Assembly (NCBI RefSeq): GCF_042665255.1
Contig: NZ_JBHTCD010000004.1
Direction: 5' to 3' (one strand)
DNA: 64,000 bases
Source of the DNA: Insolitispirillum peregrinum
GTDB lineage: Bacteria; Pseudomonadota; Alphaproteobacteria; Rhodospirillales; Rhodospirillaceae
Part shown: positions 17,122 through 25,782 of the stretch, in pieces
How the letters are laid out: each line of letters opens with the position of its first letter
Numbering within the stretch: position 1 is the stretch's first letter
Position numbers and translations under genes: made by a program
The notes under the pieces: model-generated
Told to the model about the DNA's origin: nothing
The model's database searches: none
Seen by the model: the letters and a program-made list of their open reading frames with translations, nothing else

Positions 17122-18168
17122 TTAGCGGAACGCGCGGATACGCTCGGCCAGACGGGCAACATGTTCCGGCGGGGCGGCCGGGGTGATGCCATGGCCCAGA
17201 TTGAACACGAACGGCCCACGCCCCAGGGTGTTGAGAATACGATCTATGGCGCGGTCCATTGCTTCGCCACCGCTGACCAGATGAATCGGATCAAGATTGC
17301 CCTGAACCGTCACCAGCGGCTGAATCACCCGCGCCGCCCAGTCCAGCGGAACGGTGGTGTCCAGACTGACCGCATCACAGCCGACTTCGCGGGCGAAATC
17401 TTCGTACAGCAGCCCGGCTCCGCGCGGGAAGCCGATTACCGGCACGGTCGGATGGACCGCCTTCACCCGTTCGACCATTGCCTTGATCGGTGCCATCACC
17501 CAGCGGCGGAATTCTTCTTCCGGCAGTACCCCTGCCCAACTGTCGAAAATCTGTACCGCTTCGGCACCGGCATCGATCTGGGCAATCAGATAATCGCTGG
17601 AGGCTTCGACCAGAGTGTCGATCAGCGCCTGGAACACTGCCGGACGACCATAAGCCCATTCCTTGGTCTTGGCGTAATCCTTGGAAGAGCCGCCCTCGAT
17701 CATGTAGGTGGCAACGGTCCATGGAGCACCGCAGAAACCGATCAGCGCGGTTTTCTCTGGCAGCGACGCCTTGATGCGGCTGACAGTTTCGAGAACCGGC
17801 TTCAAATGGCTCCGTACATTGGAAACCAACAGGGCCTCAACGTCTGCGGCTCCGCCCAACGGGTCGAGGACCGGTCCTTCACCTTGTTTGAAAGCAACCG
17901 AACGTCCCAAAGCATCCGGGATGACCAGAATGTCCGAGAACAGAATGGCGGCATCCATCTGGTACCGCCGCAGGGGCTGCAAGGTGACTTCGCAGGCCAG
18001 TTCCGGATTATAGCACAAATCAAGAAAGCTTCCGGCGGCGGCGCGGATGGCGCGGTATTCCGGCAGATAACGCCCGGCCTGGCGCATCAGCCAGAATGGC
18101 GGTGGTGTCATTGTTTCTCCCGCCAGAGCGCGAAGGAATGGCTTGTTGGTCGAGGCTGCTTGGGTCAC
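17122..18168 (-). CDS. hemE: Uroporphyrinogen decarboxylase
   Basis: 348 residues, full length. The signature PPFWLMRQAGRYLPEYR is at residues about 23-39, and the catalytic Asp is in AAILFSDILVIPDALG. It converts uroporphyrinogen III to coproporphyrinogen III. Its start faces the intergenic region with DnaA boxes; hemE beside oriC is known from Caulobacter, Rickettsia and other alphaproteobacteria, and this supports the origin assignment. Confidence 0.95.
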   Translation of the reverse strand: MTQAASTNKPFLRALAGETMTPPPFWLMRQAGRYLPEYRAIRAAAGSFLDLCYNPELACEVTLQPLRRYQMDAAILFSDILVIPDALGRSVAFKQGEGPVLDPLGGAADVEALLVSNVRSHLKPVLETVSRIKASLPEKTALIGFCGAPWTVATYMIEGGSSKDYAKTKEWAYGRPAVFQALIDTLVEASSDYLIAQIDAGAEAVQIFDSWAGVLPEEEFRRWVMAPIKAMVERVKAVHPTVPVIGFPRGAGLLYEDFAREVGCDAVSLDTTVPLDWAARVIQPLVTVQGNLDPIHLVSGGEAMDRAIDRILNTLGRGPFVFNLGHGITPAAPPEHVARLAERIRAFR

Positions 18169-18637
18169 GGAGCGTTCCTTATGTCGGCGGTGAAAACGAA
18201 GACAGGATATGCACAGGTCGTGCTCTTACACGGTCTTTTTTTTTTTATAAAGGGTTGTAGTGGTTTGTGGATGCCTGTGAATCCTGTGGATGGACTCTTG
18301 TCCACAGGGCATCCACAGAAAACAGAGTCAGAAATCAACAGGTTGCGGGATTGGGGACGACTCCGGGGGAATCTTTTTGCGTGTACGGGGAGTCTTGCGG
18401 ACTCTTGCGGAGTCGCGGTTTGTCGGGACAACTCTGTGGATAACGGGGATAACCATGCCGCTTCATGGGTTCTCCGCATATCCCCGCTTTTCCATCGGCA
18501 GTGATTCACAGGGGAATAAGCGGACTTATCATTTGCAGTGCAATGGGGATGGAAAAGGAGTCTTTTCAGGGGCATAAACGTTGTCCACCGCCATGCACCG
18601 GTTATCCCCCGCACCGCTTGTGAGCAGGAGCCAGGCA
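18169..18637. other. oriC: Probable chromosomal replication origin (oriC)
   Basis: The hemE-ppsR gap contains one perfect DnaA box, TGTGGATAA (18435-18443), one 8/9 match, TTGTCCACA (18298-18306), and several 7/9 matches (18266-18274, 18285-18293, 18309-18317, 18581-18589, 18602-18610). A T-rich tract lies at 18235-18248 on the hemE side, and GAGTCTTGCGG-type short repeats at 18390-18414. Its place beside hemE, with parA, parB and parS sites 8-24 kb away, is the known alphaproteobacterial arrangement. No CtrA-type TTAA-N7-TTAA site was recognised. Confidence 0.8.
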
Positions 18638-19480
18638 ATGCCCAATAAAAGCATCCATCTTCACCTCGTATCGGACTCGTCAGGGGAAACCGTTTCCGCC
18701 ATTGCGCGCGCTTGTCTGGTGCAGTTTGCCGGGTGCAGCGTGACCACCCATCAATGGTGGCTGGTCCGGACTCCGGGGCAGGCCGGGCGGGTGCTGAGTG
18801 CCATCCAGAGCCATCGCGGGGTGGTGATTTACACCGTGATTGACCCTGAAATTCGCGGCATTCTGGAAACCGGCTTTCGCGAACTGGAAGTCGATCATAT
18901 CCCGGTGCTTGATCCGGTGCTGAACACCCTGTCGGCGCGTCTGGAAGCACAGGCAGATGGCCGGCCGGGACGGCAGCATTCGATGGATGCGGAATACTTC
19001 CGCCGCATTGACGCGATGAATTTCACCATCGAGCACGACGACGGCCAGAGCCTGGCCCGCATCGATGAGGCCGACGTGATCGTGTTCGGTGTTTCACGCA
19101 CCTCGAAAACGCCGACCTGCATGTATCTGGCCAACCGCGGTCTGAAGGCGATGAACATTCCGGTGGTATCCGGCATTCCGTTGCCAGAGGAAGCCTTGCG
19201 GGTGCAGGGACCGCTGAAAGTGGCGCTGACCCGGGAACCGCGCTCGTTGTCCGACATTCGCCGCAACCGCTTGCGGATGATGAACGAAGACCCGGCCAGC
19301 AGTTACGCCAACGAAGAACTGGTGCGGGATGAAGTGCTGGAAGCGCGCCGGATGTTCACCCGCATGGGCTATCCGGTGATTGATGTTTCACGGCGATCAA
19401 TCGAAGAAGCCGCCGCCACCATCCTGCAATACTATACCGACCATCAACGTCAGCGTCAGCAACAGGAGCATGCCCAGTGA
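18638..19480 (+). CDS. ppsR: Pyruvate phosphate dikinase regulatory protein (kinase/phosphorylase, DUF299)
   Basis: 280 residues. The N-terminal IHLHLVSDSSGETVSAIARA and the P-loop-like VIVFGVSRTSKTPTCMYLANRG are typical of the bifunctional ADP-dependent kinase/Pi-dependent phosphorylase that switches PPDK or PEP synthase off and on. ATG 18638 has AGGAG 12 bases upstream and starts at the homology; an upstream ATG at 18581 would run into the oriC boxes. It opens the ppsR-maf-aroE-coaE-dnaQ run. Confidence 0.92.
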   Translation: MPNKSIHLHLVSDSSGETVSAIARACLVQFAGCSVTTHQWWLVRTPGQAGRVLSAIQSHRGVVIYTVIDPEIRGILETGFRELEVDHIPVLDPVLNTLSARLEAQADGRPGRQHSMDAEYFRRIDAMNFTIEHDDGQSLARIDEADVIVFGVSRTSKTPTCMYLANRGLKAMNIPVVSGIPLPEEALRVQGPLKVALTREPRSLSDIRRNRLRMMNEDPASSYANEELVRDEVLEARRMFTRMGYPVIDVSRRSIEEAAATILQYYTDHQRQRQQQEHAQ

Positions 19481-20100
19481 CGTCCTCTGTGCCTTTGGTT
19501 GTTCTGGCCTCGGGCAGTTCGGCCCGCGCCCGCCTGCTGCGCTCGGCCGGGGTGCCGGTCGAGGTTCAGCCCGCCCGCGTCGATGAAAGCGAAGTCAAAC
19601 AGTCGTTGCAGGCCGAAGGTGCCAGTGCCGCCGATGTGGCCGAGGTGCTGGCCGAGATCAAGGCGATGCAGGTGTCCCGCCGCTATCCCGGTGCGCTGGT
19701 GGTCGGGGCCGACCAGATGCTGGAGGCTCCAGACGGGCAGGGCGGGGTACGCTGGCTGGACAAGGCAGCCTCGCTCGAGGATGCCCGCGCTATTTTGTGG
19801 TCGTTACGGGGGGAGACCCACCGCCTGATCAGTTGCGCGGTGGTGGTGCGCGACGGGCAACGGCTGTGGCACCACATGGATCAGGCCCGCATGAGTGTGC
19901 GCCCGTTTACCGGGGCTTTCCTGGACCGCTATCTTGCCGAGCTGGGCGAGGCAGCGCTGGAAACCGTCGGCGGCTACCACCTCGAAGGGCTGGGGGCGCA
20001 ATTGTTCTCCCGCATGGACGGAAATTTCTTTACCATCCTCGGCCTGCCCCTGCTGCCGTTGCTGGGTTTCCTGCGTGCCCACGGGGTGCTGGTGGAGTGA
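19477..20100 (+). CDS. maf: Maf-family nucleoside triphosphate pyrophosphatase
   Basis: 207 residues, started by GTG overlapping the ppsR stop (GTGA). The motif LVVLASGSSARARLLRSAGVPVEV is the Maf N-terminus, and the ESE/DQ-type region (DESEVKQS, VVGADQML) gives the active site. Maf proteins hydrolyse non-canonical or modified NTPs and affect septation in some bacteria. This one departs from the strict dTTPase signatures, so the substrate is open. Confidence 0.9.
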   Translation: MTSSVPLVVLASGSSARARLLRSAGVPVEVQPARVDESEVKQSLQAEGASAADVAEVLAEIKAMQVSRRYPGALVVGADQMLEAPDGQGGVRWLDKAASLEDARAILWSLRGETHRLISCAVVVRDGQRLWHHMDQARMSVRPFTGAFLDRYLAELGEAALETVGGYHLEGLGAQLFSRMDGNFFTILGLPLLPLLGFLRAHGVLVE

Positions 20101-20103
20101 AAA

Positions 20104-20225
20104 GGCGGGCTACCGCCCGCACCTGTTTGGGGGCCAATGCCCCCAATCCCCCCTTTTTTCTTTGATCATTCAAGAGATGGGGTCTGGGGCCTGAAGGCCC
20201 CAGCGAGGTGTGGAGCAGCGCTCCG
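20104..20225 (+). repeat. Dispersed intergenic repeat, copy 3
   Basis: Begins with GCGGGC/GCCCGC and GGGGGCCAATGCCCCC stems, then a T-rich spacer, GGGGTCTGGGGCC with its complement, CGAGGTGTGGAGCAGCGCTCC. It shares the second half almost base for base with copy 2 (16967-17090), and both are followed by GTGAACTGTCTTA. It lies between maf and aroE. Confidence 0.75.
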
Positions 20226-20262
20226 CGATTTTTTGTTGTGAACTGTCTTAAGGACCATCTCG

Positions 20263-21126
20263 ATGAGCCTCAGTGGAAAAGCCAAAGTTGCGGCGGTGAT
20301 CGGCTGGCCGGTCAGCCATTCCCTCAGCCCGCGCCTGCATGGCTTCTGGCTGGAACGGGCCGGGATTGATGGCACCTATATCCCGCTGGCGGTCGCGCCC
20401 GAGCATATCCACGACGCCATCCGGGCCTTGCCCAAGTTGGGCCTGCGCGGGGCCAACGTCACCGTACCGCACAAGGAAGCCGCCTTGCAGGCCGCCGATC
20501 AGGCCACTGACCGCGCCCGCCGGATGGGGGCGGCCAATACGCTGGTGGTCAATGCCGATGGCAGCATCACCGCCGACAACACCGATGGCTATGGCTTCCT
20601 CGAAAACCTGCGCAGCGGTGCGCCGGACTGGACCCCTGCCGCAGGTCCGGCGGTGGTGCTGGGGGCCGGGGGAGCAGCACGCGGGGTGATCTGTGCCCTG
20701 CTGGAAGCGGGCGTTCCTGCCATCCGCCTGCTGAACCGCACCCGCGCCCGTGCCGAGGCGCTGGCGGCGGATCTGGCTCGGCATTTCCCCGCCCAGCCGA
20801 TCGAGGTCGGGGAGTGGGAGCAGCGTGAAACACTGCTGGCCGGGTCGGCCTTGCTGGTGAACACCACCACCCAGGGCATGCACGGCCAGCCTGCGCTGGA
20901 GCTGTCGCTATCGGCCTTGCCGCTGTCGGCGGTGGTGACGGATATCGTCTATGTGCCGCTGCTGACCCCGTTGCTGGAGCAGGCCAAACAGCGCGGCCAT
21001 GTCATTGTTGACGGGCTGGGGATGTTGCTGCATCAGGCCCGCCCCGGCTTCACCGCCTGGTTCGGTTCCGAACCGATCGTTGACGAGGCCCTGCGCAGCC
21101 ACATGCTGGGCTTTGTCGGGCGATGA
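20263..21126 (+). CDS. aroE: Shikimate dehydrogenase
   Basis: 287 residues. Motifs: AAVIGWPVSHSLSPRLHGFW (shikimate binding), GANVTVPHKEAA with the catalytic Lys, NTDGYGF, and the NADP-binding VVLGAGGAARGVICALL. It reduces 3-dehydroshikimate in aromatic amino acid synthesis. The stop overlaps the coaE start (ATGA), so the two are translationally coupled. Confidence 0.95.
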   Translation: MSLSGKAKVAAVIGWPVSHSLSPRLHGFWLERAGIDGTYIPLAVAPEHIHDAIRALPKLGLRGANVTVPHKEAALQAADQATDRARRMGAANTLVVNADGSITADNTDGYGFLENLRSGAPDWTPAAGPAVVLGAGGAARGVICALLEAGVPAIRLLNRTRARAEALAADLARHFPAQPIEVGEWEQRETLLAGSALLVNTTTQGMHGQPALELSLSALPLSAVVTDIVYVPLLTPLLEQAKQRGHVIVDGLGMLLHQARPGFTAWFGSEPIVDEALRSHMLGFVGR

Positions 21127-21716
21127 TCATTCTCGGCCTGACCGGCTCGATCGGGATGGGCAAGTCCACCCTCGCCCGCATGCTGCGGGAGGCCGGGATT
21201 CCCGTCCATGATGCCGATGCTACCGTCCACCGGTTGCTGGCGGCGGGTGGCAAGGCGGTGGCGGCGATCTCGGTAGCCTTTCCCGCTGTTTCACGGGCCG
21301 ACGGCAGCATTGACCGGCGGGCGCTGGGGCAACAGGTGTTTGGCAATACGCCAGCCCTGCGGCGGCTGGAGGCGATCCTGCATCCGCTGGTTCGCGCCGA
21401 CAAGGCGGCCTTCCTCGCCCGCTGTCGTCGTCGTCGCTGTCGGCTGGTGGCGCTGGATGTGCCGTTGTTGTATGAAACAGGCGGAGACCGGCAGTGCGAT
21501 GCGGTGATGGTCGTTTCGGCTCCGTATTTTCTCCAGCGTCAGCGGGTGCTGGCGCGCCCCGGCATGACCGCCGAGACCTTTGCCCAGATCCGTGCCCGTC
21601 AGTGCCCCGATGCCGAAAAGCGACGGCGGGCTGATGTGGTCGTTCCGTCCGGGTTGGGCAAGGCCGTCACCCGGCGGGCGGTGAAGCGAGCGTTGACGCA
21701 CTTGAAACGAGGGTAA
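21123..21716 (+). CDS. coaE: Dephospho-CoA kinase
   Basis: 197 residues. The Walker A motif GLTGSIGMGKSTLARML opens the protein, followed by the family's PVHDADATVHRL and LDVPLLYETGGDRQCD. It catalyses the last step of CoA synthesis. The run CRRRRCR near residue 103 is an unusual Arg-rich loop but within an otherwise normal sequence. It overlaps aroE by four bases and is followed by dnaQ after 5 bases. Confidence 0.95.
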   Translation: MIILGLTGSIGMGKSTLARMLREAGIPVHDADATVHRLLAAGGKAVAAISVAFPAVSRADGSIDRRALGQQVFGNTPALRRLEAILHPLVRADKAAFLARCRRRRCRLVALDVPLLYETGGDRQCDAVMVVSAPYFLQRQRVLARPGMTAETFAQIRARQCPDAEKRRRADVVVPSGLGKAVTRRAVKRALTHLKRG

Positions 21717-21721
21717 TTGCC

Positions 21722-22417
21722 ATGCGCGAGATTGTATTCGATACCGAAACGACAGGCTTCGAGCCGTCAGAAGGGCACCGGTTGGTGGAAATCGGCGCGC
21801 TGGAGCTGATCAACCACATGCCTACCGGTGTGACCTTCCACAAGTACATCAACCCCGAGCGCGAAATCCCTGCCGATGCCACCCGCGTTCATGGCATCAC
21901 CAACGAGCGGGTGGCCAACTGTCCGCTGTTTGCCGATATTGCCGACGAGTGGCTGGAGTTTGTCGGTGACGCCCCGATGATTGCCCACAATGCCGCCTTT
22001 GACATGCGGTTCATCAATGCCGAGCTGGGATGGATCGGCAAGCCGCCCTATGCCCCCGAGCGGTTCATTGATACGCTGGCGATGGCGCGCAAAAAGTTCC
22101 CCGGCTCGCCGGTCAGTCTCGATGCCTTGTGTCGCCGGTTCAGCATCGACAACTCGCACCGTGAATTCCACGGTGCCTTGCTCGATACCGAGTTGCTGGC
22201 CGAAGTCTATCTCGAGCTGCGCGGTGGTCGTCAGCCCGGTTTGGCGCTGGTCGGCAAGGGTTCCGCCAGTGGCGACGAGCGTGTTCACATCGACCGTCCC
22301 TATCGCGCCCCGCGTCCCCACGCCGTCCCCGACGCCGAGCAGGCCGCACATCGCGCCTTCCTCGAAAAGAAAGTCAAAAAATCCCTCTGGCTCGCCGGCG
22401 ACACTCCCTCAGCATAA
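21722..22417 (+). CDS. dnaQ: DNA polymerase III epsilon subunit (3'-5' proofreading exonuclease)
   Basis: 231 residues. Exo I motif REIVFDTETTGFEPSEGHR, Exo II HNAAFDMRFINAEL and Exo III HGALLDTELLAEVYLEL give the complete DEDDh active site. It proofreads replication errors in the polymerase III core. It is in the coaE-dnaQ arrangement common in alphaproteobacteria. It converges with hinT over a large perfect hairpin. Confidence 0.95.
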   Translation: MREIVFDTETTGFEPSEGHRLVEIGALELINHMPTGVTFHKYINPEREIPADATRVHGITNERVANCPLFADIADEWLEFVGDAPMIAHNAAFDMRFINAELGWIGKPPYAPERFIDTLAMARKKFPGSPVSLDALCRRFSIDNSHREFHGALLDTELLAEVYLELRGGRQPGLALVGKGSASGDERVHIDRPYRAPRPHAVPDAEQAAHRAFLEKKVKKSLWLAGDTPSA

Positions 22418-22493
22418 GGGGGGTGCGGGGTATAGCCCTTACGGGGTGCTCCGCACGGGTTTTCGTGGGGTCACAGACCCCACACCCCTTCAG

Positions 22494-22547
22494 ATAGAAA
22501 CAGAAACAGGCCCCCTGCTTTAGCCGGGGGCCTGTTTCTGTTTCTAT
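22494..22547. terminator. Large perfect inverted repeat between dnaQ and hinT (bidirectional terminator)
   Basis: Two perfect 22-base arms (22494-22515 and 22526-22547) flank a 10-base loop. The GC core GGCCCCC is followed by TTTCTGTTTCTAT on both strands. It lies between convergent genes, so it can end both transcripts. Further GGGG/CCCC stems flank it (22430-22490 and 22548-22620). Confidence 0.8.
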
Positions 22548-22621
22548 TGGGGCTTGGGGCCAATGGCCCCAAAAAAGGCCGCGCGCAGCGCATCCCGCAG
22601 GGACTACCCCCTGCGCCCCCC

Positions 22622-22990
22622 TTATGCCGGGCGTTTGCTGAGCATGGGGCCGGTGGGGGCGCCGCCGATGATGTGGAAGTGGAGATGGGGGACTTCCTGA
22701 TGGCCATCATCACCGATATTGGTGATGACACGATAGCCGGACTGATCGCAGCCCTTGAGCTTGGCAACGGTGCCGATGGCGCGCAGCAGGGCGGCCAGCT
22801 CGGCCTCGCTGGCACTGGCGGCGACTTCGTTGACCGAGCGATAGGGACCCTTGGGGATCACCAGCGTGTGGACCGGAGCCTGCGGGGCAATGTCGTCAAA
22901 GGCCAGGACATGGTCGTCTTCGTAGACCTTTTTGCACGGGATTTCCCCGCGCAGGATTTTGGCAAAGACGTTGTTGGAATCGTAGCTCAT
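22622..22990 (-). CDS. hinT: HIT-family purine nucleoside phosphoramidase
   Basis: 122 residues. The histidine triad motif HLHFHIIGG is near residue 100, and the N-terminal NVFAKILRGEIPCKKVYEDD is typical of the HinT branch, which hydrolyses AMP-lysine and other adenosine phosphoramidates. It lies 17 bases downstream of hisE on the same strand, a frequent association in alphaproteobacteria. Confidence 0.92.
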   Translation of the reverse strand: MSYDSNNVFAKILRGEIPCKKVYEDDHVLAFDDIAPQAPVHTLVIPKGPYRSVNEVAASASEAELAALLRAIGTVAKLKGCDQSGYRVITNIGDDGHQEVPHLHFHIIGGAPTGPMLSKRPA

Positions 22991-23007
22991 CTGCGCTTCC
23001 CCTGTGA

Positions 23008-23334
23008 TTACTTCTTGCGGGCTTTCTTTTCATCGACCCCGGAAACACCGACCCGGCGTTCCAGCTCGCCCCACACTTCTTGCGGGGCAATCCCGACCTC
23101 GGCCCACAGGACCAGCAGGTGATAGAGCAGGTCGGCACTTTCGGAAACCACATTGGCGGGCTTTTCGGCCACGGCGGCAATGGCGGTTTCGACGGCTTCC
23201 TCGCCGACCTTCTGGGCGATCTTTTTGCGGCCCTTGGCGAACAGCCTGGCGGTATAGCTGCTTTCCGGGTCGGCGTCTTTGCGGCTGGCAATGGTGGCTG
23301 CCAGGGCATCAAGGATGTGCAGGTCTTCGGTCAT
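23008..23334 (-). CDS. hisE: Phosphoribosyl-ATP pyrophosphatase
   Basis: 108 residues beginning DLHILDALAATIASRKDA, with GEEAVETAIAA and ESADLLYHLLVLW carrying the metal-binding acidic residues. It performs the second step of histidine synthesis. ATG 23334 is chosen because it has GGAAGG upstream and matches the family start; a start further up (23376) lacks a ribosome site. It is separate from hisI. Confidence 0.93.
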   Translation of the reverse strand: MTEDLHILDALAATIASRKDADPESSYTARLFAKGRKKIAQKVGEEAVETAIAAVAEKPANVVSESADLLYHLLVLWAEVGIAPQEVWGELERRVGVSGVDEKKARKK

Positions 23335-23383
23335 CGGGAGCAATCCTTCCTTGATCAACTGTTTGATCTTGACCATGCGGGGG

Positions 23384-24145
23384 TTAGTCTTCGCGCACAG
23401 CGATGCCACGGGCCTTCATGTGGGCCTTGGCGTCACGGATGGTATATTCGCCGAAATGGAAAATCGACGCGGCCAGCACGGCGGTAGCGTGACCTTCGAG
23501 CACACCTTCGGCCAGATGGTCGAGAGTGCCGACGCCACCGGAAGCAATCACCGGAATGCGCACGGCATCGGCAATGGCGCGGGTCAGCGGCAGGTTAAAG
23601 CCCTGCCTGGTACCATCGCGGTCCATCGAGGTGAGCAGGATTTCGCCCGCGCCATAGCTTTCCATCCGCTTGGCCCATTCGACGGCATCCAGCCCGGTGG
23701 CATTACGGCCACCGTGGGTGAAGATCTCGAACTTGCCGGGAGCGACGGCCTTGGCATCAAGGGCAACCACGATGCACTGGGAGCCGAACTTTTCGGCGGC
23801 TTCGCGGACGAATTCCGGGCGGTGGACGGCGGCGGTGTTGATCGACACCTTGTCGGCCCCGGCGAGCAACAGCTTGCGGATATCTTCGACGGTGCGTACG
23901 CCACCACCGACGGTCAGCGGCATGAAGCATTCTTCGGCGGTGCGGGCGACTACATCATAAAGCGTCGCCCGATTGTCCGAGCTGGCGGTGATGTCGAGGA
24001 AACACAGTTCGTCGGCCCCGGCGGCGTCATACAGGCGGGCCTGTTCGACCGGGTCCCCGGCGTCGCGCAAACCGACGAAGTTGACCCCTTTGACCACCCG
24101 GCCATCCTTGACGTCGAGGCAGGGGATGATGCGCATCTTCAGCAT
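23384..24145 (-). CDS. hisF: Imidazole glycerol phosphate synthase, cyclase subunit
   Basis: 253-residue TIM barrel. The N-terminal MRIIPCLDVKDGRVVKGVNF carries the catalytic Asp, and IASGGVGTLDHLAEG the second phosphate site. With HisH it converts PRFAR to IGP and AICAR. It lies between hisA and hisE on the same strand. Confidence 0.95.
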   Translation of the reverse strand: MLKMRIIPCLDVKDGRVVKGVNFVGLRDAGDPVEQARLYDAAGADELCFLDITASSDNRATLYDVVARTAEECFMPLTVGGGVRTVEDIRKLLLAGADKVSINTAAVHRPEFVREAAEKFGSQCIVVALDAKAVAPGKFEIFTHGGRNATGLDAVEWAKRMESYGAGEILLTSMDRDGTRQGFNLPLTRAIADAVRIPVIASGGVGTLDHLAEGVLEGHATAVLAASIFHFGEYTIRDAKAHMKARGIAVRED

Positions 24146-24165
24146 GGTGGCGTTAATCCCTTGGG

Positions 24166-24897
24166 TTAGCCGTTGAGAACGGCCAGGGCTTCGGCGAGGT
24201 CAAGGCGGCCATCGTAAATGGCCCGGCCCGAGATGACCCCTTCGATTCCGCTGCTTTCGACCGCCTTCAGCGCCTTGATGTCGTCGATCGACGACACTCC
24301 GCCGGAGGCAATCACCGGGGTGGAAATGCGGTCGGCGAGGGCGGCGGTGGCCTCGACGTTGCAGCCGGTCAGGGCGCCGTCGCGGTCAATGTCCGTGTAA
24401 ACGATGGCGGCGACACCGGCATCTTCGAACTTCAGGGCCAGATCGAGCGCCGACAGTTCCGAGGTTTCGGCCCAGCCTTCGACCGCGACCATGCCGTCGC
24501 GGGCGTCGATCCCGACCACCACCCGGCCCGGATGACGGCGGCAGGCGTCCTTGACCAGCGCCGGATCGCGCACGGCGATGGTGCCGAGGATCACCCGGCG
24601 AACGCCCTTGTCCAGCCACAGGTCAATGGTGGCATGGTCACGAATGCCGCCGCCCAATTGCACCGGCACATCGGAGCCCATCACCGCCAGGATTTCCTCG
24701 ACCGCCTGCGCATTGACCGGCTTGCCGGCAAAGGCCCCGTTCAGATCGACCACATGCAGCCACGGACAGCCCATTGCCTTGAACTGCCCGGCCTGATCGG
24801 CGGGGCTGGTGTTGAACACGGTGGCCTTTTCCATTTCGCCTTTGTACAGGCGGACGCAGGCCCCATCTTTGAGGTCAATGGCAGGGAACAGGATCAT
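24166..24897 (-). CDS. hisA: Phosphoribosylformimino-AICAR ribotide isomerase
   Basis: 243-residue TIM barrel homologous to HisF: ILFPAIDLKDGACVRLYKG at the N-terminus with the catalytic Asp, and TDIDRDGALTG with the second. It isomerises ProFAR to PRFAR. ATG 24897 is the family start; an open frame continues upstream without homology. Confidence 0.94.
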   Translation of the reverse strand: MILFPAIDLKDGACVRLYKGEMEKATVFNTSPADQAGQFKAMGCPWLHVVDLNGAFAGKPVNAQAVEEILAVMGSDVPVQLGGGIRDHATIDLWLDKGVRRVILGTIAVRDPALVKDACRRHPGRVVVGIDARDGMVAVEGWAETSELSALDLALKFEDAGVAAIVYTDIDRDGALTGCNVEATAALADRISTPVIASGGVSSIDDIKALKAVESSGIEGVISGRAIYDGRLDLAEALAVLNG

Positions 24898-24959
24898 GGC
24901 GACGGCTTTCGACGAAAGAGCGGAATGAACGGATGACAGCAACCTGACACGGGACGGGA

Positions 24960-25604
24960 TCAGGGCTTCCAGCGCAGGAAATTGGTCAGCAGGGCCAACC
25001 CGAGAGCCTGACTCTTTTCCGGGTGGAACTGGGTGCCGACCATGGTGTCCCGGCTGATCATGGCAGTGACCGGCCCGCCGTAATCGACGGTGGCCAGACG
25101 GTCGGCCGGACTGGCAACGGTGAAGTGGTAGCTGTGGACGAAATAGGCGTGCGATTTGGGCGCAATGCCAGCCAGCAGCGGGTGACACCCGGCCTCGAAA
25201 TCCAGCTCGTTCCAGCCCATGTGCGGAATCTTCAGCGACGTGTCGGCGGGGTCCAGCGGCACCACCTCACCGGCGATCCAGCCCAGCCCCTGATGGCTGC
25301 CGTGTTCCAGACTGCGTTCGGCCATCAACTGCATGCCGACGCAAATGCCCAAAAACGGGCGGCCCTGATGGTGGACGGCCTGCTCCAGAGCTTCGATCAT
25401 GCCGGGGACAGCGCTCAGACCGGCCTTGCAGTCGGCAAAGGCGCCGACACCGGGCAGAACGATGCGGTCGGCCTTGCGGACGACGTCGGCATCACTGGTA
25501 ACGACGATGGTGTGGGACTCGTTGGCTTCGCGCACAGCCCGTTCAAACGCCTTGGCGGCGGAGCGCAGGTTGCCGGAGCCGTAGTCGATGATGGCGACCG
25601 TCAT
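24960..25604 (-). CDS. hisH: Imidazole glycerol phosphate synthase, glutaminase subunit
   Basis: 214 residues of a class I glutamine amidotransferase. VAIIDYGSGNLRSAAKAFER starts the protein; the nucleophile Cys is in FLGICVGMQLMAE and the His-Glu pair in GTQFHPEKSQ. It supplies ammonia to HisF. ATG 25604 is the family start and has AGGAC upstream. It is the first his gene of this operon; hisB, often found upstream in relatives, is not here. Confidence 0.94.
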   Translation of the reverse strand: MTVAIIDYGSGNLRSAAKAFERAVREANESHTIVVTSDADVVRKADRIVLPGVGAFADCKAGLSAVPGMIEALEQAVHHQGRPFLGICVGMQLMAERSLEHGSHQGLGWIAGEVVPLDPADTSLKIPHMGWNELDFEAGCHPLLAGIAPKSHAYFVHSYHFTVASPADRLATVDYGGPVTAMISRDTMVGTQFHPEKSQALGLALLTNFLRWKP

Positions 25605-25782
25605 GAGGTCCTCGAACAGCGGGGGGCGGACAAATAGTCTGAAAAGAGGTCTTTTGTTTAGCAGGTCACATGCGGACAGTGAACCCGCCAGATGGTCAAA
25701 AGCGGCAAAAGGGCCGAAAAAACGTGCGCAATATACGCTATAGTGAAAAAAAGAGCACACGACAGGCAGGGAACAGGACGCC

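Noticed and set aside
18165..18950. Minus-strand frame across oriC and the start of ppsR
   Set aside because: It would put coding sequence through the DnaA boxes, and the translation looks like random GC-rich sequence.
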